A DNA stretch of 16,070 bases from Bacillota bacterium. GTDB taxonomy: Bacteria; Bacillota; Clostridia; Lachnospirales; Lachnospiraceae. Positions 12,650 to 16,070 of the stretch are shown here, one piece after another; within the stretch, counting starts at the first letter, position 1; each line of letters begins with the position of its first letter. The notes under the pieces are model-generated. The model worked only from the letters and a program-made list of their open reading frames with translations. It did not search any database and was not told where the DNA came from. The translations under genes and the position numbers were made by a program. The DNA lies in NCBI GenBank assembly GCA_023411215.1, contig JAEYOY010000022.1:1-16070 (forward strand), written 5' to 3'.

Positions 12650-12676
12650 ATCATGAACAGAAAGCTTGCTCATGAT
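12650..12676 (-). repeat. Dispersed hairpin, family B, copy 2 (inverted)
   Basis: ATCATGA (12650-12656) pairs with TCATGAT (12670-12676). The reverse complement, ATCATGAGCAAGCTTT and onwards, matches 1587-1612 at 22 of 27 columns. A second palindrome, TTGGTAACCAA, lies at 12695-12705. The gap 12549-12839 holds no gene. Confidence 0.6.
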
Positions 12677-12775
12677 CTCCACTATGATCGGAATTGGTAA
12701 CCAAGCTTACAATACCGAACGTAGCTTTATTATAATATATTTGTCCATGTATTTCTACTAAATTTGGAAGTTATA

Positions 12776-12804
12776 TTGTACAATGAATTTTCATCTGATA
12801 GAAT
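12776..12804 (+). promoter_or_regulatory. Probable promoter of the Nudix-GNAT gene
   Basis: TTGTAC (12776-12781) and TAGAAT (12799-12804) are 17 bases apart, and TGA directly before the -10 box gives an extended -10. The start codon is 36 bases downstream. Confidence 0.55.
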
Positions 12805-12839
12805 ATATAAATAATAAATACAGCATAAGGAGAGGGAAA

Positions 12840-13820
12840 ATGGCTGAATTATGGGACGTGTTTGATGAAGAAGGAAATAAGACGGGCAGGATAATCGAGC
12901 GGGGAGAGGAACTTAGAAACGGCGAATATATGATGGCTGTACATGTTTATCTCTGCAATCTTCAAGGCGAATTTCTGGTTCAGAAGCGCTCTATGAAAAA
13001 GCCGATTTTGCCTGGGGTCTGGGATGTCACCGGAGGAGCTATTGTCAGCGGCGAAGAGGGTTATGAAGCAGCCATTCGAGAGGTTGAGGAAGAAGTAGGT
13101 ATCAGACTTCGAAAGGAGAATCTGTTTCATATTCGTACGGTCCGGCGTGAGCGATACTTTGCAGATATATGGTTTGCTATAACAGATTTTAGGATCAGTG
13201 ATTGTATCCTTCAGGAAGATGAGGTTGACGAGGTTAAATTTGTATCTGCTCATGATATGAAGAAGCTCTTAATAGAGGCGGTATATAGAAAAGAGGATTA
13301 CAGGAGGATGGTCATTGAAGTAATCGAATGGATTGAGCATAACATCAACAATTTATCGGAAAATATCATAAGTAAGACGGATGATAGTATAGGTTTGAAT
13401 ATTATATATGATCATGATTTAGAGGTAGCCGATTATAACAATCTGCGTGACTTGGCTGGTTGGGGCATGATACCGGAGAAGCAAGCACTGGCAGGACTTA
13501 ATAGAAGCGATTTTGTCATAGCAGCAAAGGACGGTGATAGGACGATCGGTATGTCCAGAGTATTGACCGATGGAGGCTGCGTTGCACTAATACTTGATGT
13601 TGTGGTGCATCCCGAATATCAAGGTAAGGGGATTGGAAGTACATTAATGAAGGCAGTGATGAATTTTATTAATAATAGAATAGCACTGGGGGAAGTAAGC
13701 CATATCTGCCTCATGGCGGCAAAGGGTAAGGAAGGCTTCTACAAGAAATTCGGTTTTGAAGAACGCCCAAATGACTATAGAGGTGCGGGAATGACCCAGT
13801 GGATTAAAAAAGAACTATAA
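12840..13820 (+). CDS. Nudix hydrolase - GNAT acetyltransferase fusion
   Basis: A 326-residue two-domain protein. Residues 1-165 are a Nudix hydrolase with the start ELWDVFDEEGNKTGR and a complete Nudix box, GAIVSGEEGYEAAIREVEEEVGI (66-88), including the metal-binding E81, E84 and E85. The front resembles the isopentenyl-diphosphate-isomerase-like Nudix branch, usually of unknown substrate. Residues 185-326 are a GNAT domain with the acetyl-CoA loop VHPEYQGKGIGSTLM (256-270) and the C-terminal EGFYKKFGFEERP. The reading frame is continuous, so this is a true fusion and not two genes. AAGGAGAGGG precedes ATG 12840; an upstream in-frame ATG lacks a ribosome binding site. The fusion suggests hydrolysis and acetylation of linked metabolites, or simply two detoxifying activities in one chain. 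Confidence 0.9.
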   Translation: MAELWDVFDEEGNKTGRIIERGEELRNGEYMMAVHVYLCNLQGEFLVQKRSMKKPILPGVWDVTGGAIVSGEEGYEAAIREVEEEVGIRLRKENLFHIRTVRRERYFADIWFAITDFRISDCILQEDEVDEVKFVSAHDMKKLLIEAVYRKEDYRRMVIEVIEWIEHNINNLSENIISKTDDSIGLNIIYDHDLEVADYNNLRDLAGWGMIPEKQALAGLNRSDFVIAAKDGDRTIGMSRVLTDGGCVALILDVVVHPEYQGKGIGSTLMKAVMNFINNRIALGEVSHICLMAAKGKEGFYKKFGFEERPNDYRGAGMTQWIKKEL

Positions 13821-13891
13821 ATGATCTATAAGTATAGTTTCTTATGAATAAATTAGTGTTAGTGTTATGATACATAAAGATGGAGGCGCCT

Positions 13892-14839
13892 ATGATATTA
13901 TCTGCATCCCGCAGAACGGATCTGCCATGTTATTATTCGGAATGGTTTTTTAATCGATTGAAGGAAGGCTATGCTCTATATCGTAATCCAATGAATCATG
14001 CGCAAGTCTGCAGAGTCGAGCTATCGGTAGAGAATATCGACGGTATCGTATTCTGGACAAAGGACCCAGATCCAATGATGGATCGGCTTGAGCAACTGGA
14101 TCGTATGGGGTATTCCTATTATTTTCAATTCACCCTGACCCCCTATGGACTGCCAATCACAGGCTATGAGATAAGCAGCGGATCTATGCAGGGTAGAGAA
14201 CAAGGATTGAAACAATACGGTAAAGAAATAGAGCCATATCTGAGGGATAAACGGGATATTCTTGCGACCTTTCGGCGATTGTCCGATCGACTTGGCAAAA
14301 ACAGAGTACTTTGGAGATACGACCCTATTATCCTGAATGATATTTATACCATGGATTACCACCAAAATCAGTTTGCTTATCTTTGTCAGGAACTTGCCGG
14401 ATATACGGACATCTGTACCATCAGCTTTGTGGACCGGTATAGTAAGCTTAGTAAGAAGGTAAAAGAGCAGGTGGTAAGAGAGATAACTGCCAAGGAGATG
14501 CATTCTCTGGCGGCAGAGCTGGTTCGGATTGCAAAGCCCTATCATATACAGCTCCGTGCCTGTTGCGAGACCATTGATCTATCCGATGATGGAATCGAGC
14601 CCGCCGTTTGCATCGATAAGGAGGTCATGGAACGGATCTGTGGGCATAGCATTGCAGCAAAGAAGGACAAGAGTCAGCGGACCCAATGTGGCTGTTTCCA
14701 GAGCGTGGATATCGGCGCCTATAATACTTGCAGAAACGGATGCGTCTATTGCTATGCCAACCATAGCGAGGCCTCCATTATCAAGAACTATGAGAAGCAT
14801 GATCCAAGATCACCAATGTTGATAGGAAATCTTGATTAG
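13892..14839 (+). CDS. DUF1848 protein with C-terminal radical-SAM-type cysteine motif
   Basis: A 315-residue protein of the DUF1848 family, recognised by the start MILSASRRTDLPCYYSEWF and by IDGIVFWTKDPDPM. The middle alternates strands and helices like a TIM-type barrel (YFQFTLTPYG, RVLWRYDPI, TISFVDRYSKL, QLRACCE). Near the end lies NTCRNGCVYCYAN, with C280, C284 and C287 in the CxxxCxxC spacing that binds the 4Fe-4S cluster in radical SAM enzymes, plus a nearby CGC (266-268). In ordinary radical SAM enzymes this motif is at the N-terminus. GGAGG (13882-13886) fixes the start at 13892 rather than 13880. The reaction is unknown. It is followed by a WYL regulator gene. Confidence 0.9.
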   Translation: MILSASRRTDLPCYYSEWFFNRLKEGYALYRNPMNHAQVCRVELSVENIDGIVFWTKDPDPMMDRLEQLDRMGYSYYFQFTLTPYGLPITGYEISSGSMQGREQGLKQYGKEIEPYLRDKRDILATFRRLSDRLGKNRVLWRYDPIILNDIYTMDYHQNQFAYLCQELAGYTDICTISFVDRYSKLSKKVKEQVVREITAKEMHSLAAELVRIAKPYHIQLRACCETIDLSDDGIEPAVCIDKEVMERICGHSIAAKKDKSQRTQCGCFQSVDIGAYNTCRNGCVYCYANHSEASIIKNYEKHDPRSPMLIGNLD

Positions 14840-14844
14840 GATTA

Positions 14845-14871
14845 GATTGAAAAATCTAAGATTTTTCAATC
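14845..14871. repeat. Perfect 13-bp palindrome after the DUF1848 gene
   Basis: GATTGAAAAATCT (14845-14857) and AGATTTTTCAATC (14859-14871) are exact reverse complements around one base. It starts 5 bases after the stop codon. It could act as a terminator, but no T tract follows the full stem. Confidence 0.65.
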
Positions 14872-14922
14872 GGCAAATTCGTGCTACCGCCCAAATTCGC
14901 GGTCTTTGGCAGCATACATGAT

Positions 14923-14976
14923 TAGTGTGAAGCATAAAAAGCATAATTTACACCAAGCGAATTTAATTTGCTTAGG
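14923..14976 (+). repeat. Dispersed palindromic element, family D, copy 2
   Basis: TAGTGTGAA, then TAAAAAGCA, AATT and the hairpin AAGCGAATTTAATTTGCTT (14955-14973), in the same order as at 8883-8930. It ends 32 bases before the WYL regulator start. Confidence 0.65.
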
Positions 14977-15008
14977 GAGGATTCTGTAATTCGTCAAATG
15001 GGGGTATT

Positions 15009-15911
15009 ATGAAGATAGATCGCTTACTTGGTATTGTTATGATATTGTTACAGAAAGAGAAGGTAACAGCACCTTATCTTGCAGAGAAGTTCGAGGTATC
15101 GCGCAGAACCATTAATCGAGATATTGAGGATTTATGTAAGGCGGGAATTCCGGTAGTTACAATCCAGGGTGGGAATGGTGGAATTTCCATTGCAGATGGT
15201 TATCGAATTGATAAGAGTGTTCTGACCTATCAGGAGATGGAGCATGTGGTGGCAGCGCTAAGGGGAATGGACAGTATAGCCCCTAAGATTGGAACTGAAC
15301 AGCTTCTGAATAAGTTTCTCCTTAAGAAGGAGCATGTGGTTTCGGTCCGTGACAGTATCATTATAAATCTTTCCTCCCATTATAAGAGCGAGCTAACCGG
15401 TAAGATAGCTTTAATCAAGGAGGCTATTCTAAATAATCAACTGATCAGCTTCCGATATTACAGCAACAAGGGTGATAGCCTGAGGAGGATTGAGCCCTAT
15501 TATCTGACCTTTCAATGGGCAAGCTGGTATGTCTTCGGATATTGTCAGGAAAGACAGGATTTCCGATTGTTCAAACTGAATAGGCTATGGGAGTTGAAGA
15601 ATACAGAGGAAATATTCCAGCCAAGAGAAATCGGTGACGAGAATAAAGATTTTGATCGGTATTTTCAGGAAGTAATCTCAATCACCTTACTTTTCGATGT
15701 CGATGTCAAATACCGTCTCATCGACGAATATGGCACGGAGTGTTTTATCGTTCAGGAGGACGGCAGGCTTTTGTTTCGGACCGGCTTTGCGAATAAGGAT
15801 TATATGCTGAGTTGGATCTTAAGCTTTGGTGATAAGGTTGAGGTAGTCAATCCGAAAGGGCTGAAGCAGGAGATAAAGAAGATAGCTGAAAATATCTTAA
15901 AACATTATTAA
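15009..15911 (+). CDS. WYL-domain transcriptional regulator (YafY type)
   Basis: A 300-residue DNA-binding regulator. Residues 1-60 are an HTH_11 winged helix (TAPYLAEKFEVSRRTINRDIEDLCKAGIPV, then GGNGGISIADGYRI). Residues about 132-205 are the WYL domain, ISFRYYSNKGDSLRRIEPYYL...WYVFGYCQERQDFRLFKLNRL, thought to bind a ligand such as a nucleotide or nucleic acid. The C-terminal 90 residues form the usual WCX-like extension. GGGGG lies 5 bases before ATG 15009. Such regulators usually control a neighbouring gene; the DUF1848 gene upstream is the candidate, though an element separates them. A terminator hairpin starts at the stop codon and a group II intron follows. Confidence 0.92.
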   Translation: MKIDRLLGIVMILLQKEKVTAPYLAEKFEVSRRTINRDIEDLCKAGIPVVTIQGGNGGISIADGYRIDKSVLTYQEMEHVVAALRGMDSIAPKIGTEQLLNKFLLKKEHVVSVRDSIIINLSSHYKSELTGKIALIKEAILNNQLISFRYYSNKGDSLRRIEPYYLTFQWASWYVFGYCQERQDFRLFKLNRLWELKNTEEIFQPREIGDENKDFDRYFQEVISITLLFDVDVKYRLIDEYGTECFIVQEDGRLLFRTGFANKDYMLSWILSFGDKVEVVNPKGLKQEIKKIAENILKHY

Positions 15912-15943
15912 TGAACATGACAGTCCTGTGTCGTGTTCATTTC
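15911..15943 (+). terminator. Terminator of the WYL regulator gene
   Basis: ATGAACATGACA (15911-15922) and TGTCGTGTTCAT (15929-15940) form a 12-bp stem with one G-T pair around GTCCTG. The T tract is short (TTTC) and the group II intron begins 6 bases beyond the stem. Confidence 0.75.
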
Positions 15944-15946
15944 ATA

Positions 15947-16070
15947 GTGCGCCCGGCGGGCGCACGTTTCAACGGGTGTAAGTCCCGAGTCCGCCTGGTA
16001 GTAGGAAGGACATAGCCAATGGCAAGGGTGTCGTGGGTGACTACGAATCTGAAGGAAGCCGGATGGCAAA
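15947..16070 (+). mobile_element. 5' end of a group II intron (domain I, continues past the window)
   Basis: The segment starts GTGCGCCCGGCGGGCGCAC, which has the GTGYG-type 5' splice boundary. It continues with the conserved early domain I pieces GGGTGTAAGTCCCGAG, GGCAAGGGTGTCGTGGGTGA and AATCTGAAGGAAGCCGGATG that typify bacterial group II introns carrying a reverse transcriptase/maturase. Only about 124 bases are in view, so the maturase gene and domain V cannot be checked. The insertion point directly behind a terminator hairpin is typical of class C introns; the class itself cannot be settled from this piece. Confidence 0.85.

Noticed and set aside
14021..14545. 174-codon minus-strand ORF
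   Set aside because: Lies wholly inside the DUF1848 gene in antisense, without a ribosome binding site. The same holds for long antisense frames in rfbD (7113-7430), rfbB (8118-8483) and the Nudix-GNAT gene (12849-13253).

Overview
The window is chromosomal DNA from a low-GC Gram-positive anaerobe, most likely a clostridium of the Lachnospiraceae type. The reasons are strong AGGAGG-type ribosome binding sites before most genes, the rlmB-sigH gene pair, a SigH-type (spore-former) sigma factor, a TIGR04086-type membrane protein, a DUF1848 protein and AT-rich intergenic DNA. The genus is an inference; no rRNA is present. The content is mostly ordinary housekeeping and accessory chromosome, with one decayed, gene-poor stretch between two tRNA genes.

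Layout. 1-1447: a structured leader and a small SEC-C metal-binding protein, then a convergent XRE-type repressor with its own promoter and a probable operator. 1753-4402: a soluble PAS histidine kinase followed by a REC/HD-GYP response regulator, which together look like a two-component system acting on cyclic di-GMP. 4494-6302: a membrane-anchored glycoside-hydrolase-like (DUF4015) protein and a four-helix membrane protein. 6786-8795: rfbD and rfbB, two of the four dTDP-L-rhamnose genes. 9018-10608: rlmB, sigH and tRNA-Thr(GGT), probably read in one direction. 10689-11660: a decayed island with a tyrosine-recombinase remnant lacking its nucleophile, two or three tiny peptide genes with their own expression signals, and the tail of a lost gene. 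11717-11934: tRNA-Pro(AGG) with two tandem promoters and a terminator. 11973-15911: a GNAT acetyltransferase, a Nudix-GNAT fusion, a DUF1848 protein with a C-terminal radical-SAM-type cysteine motif, and a WYL regulator. 15947 to the end: the 5' part of a group II intron placed directly behind the terminator of the WYL gene.

Two things go beyond ordinary annotation. First, at least four families of short hairpin-forming sequences recur between genes, some in inverted orientation and one with a compensatory base-pair change. They look like small dispersed palindromic elements. Second, the island between the two tRNAs holds complete miniature transcription units: a 25-residue peptide with four cysteines and a 17-residue peptide with eight consecutive arginines. 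Each has a promoter, ribosome binding site and terminator that can be read directly. These peptides are the best candidates for something undescribed.
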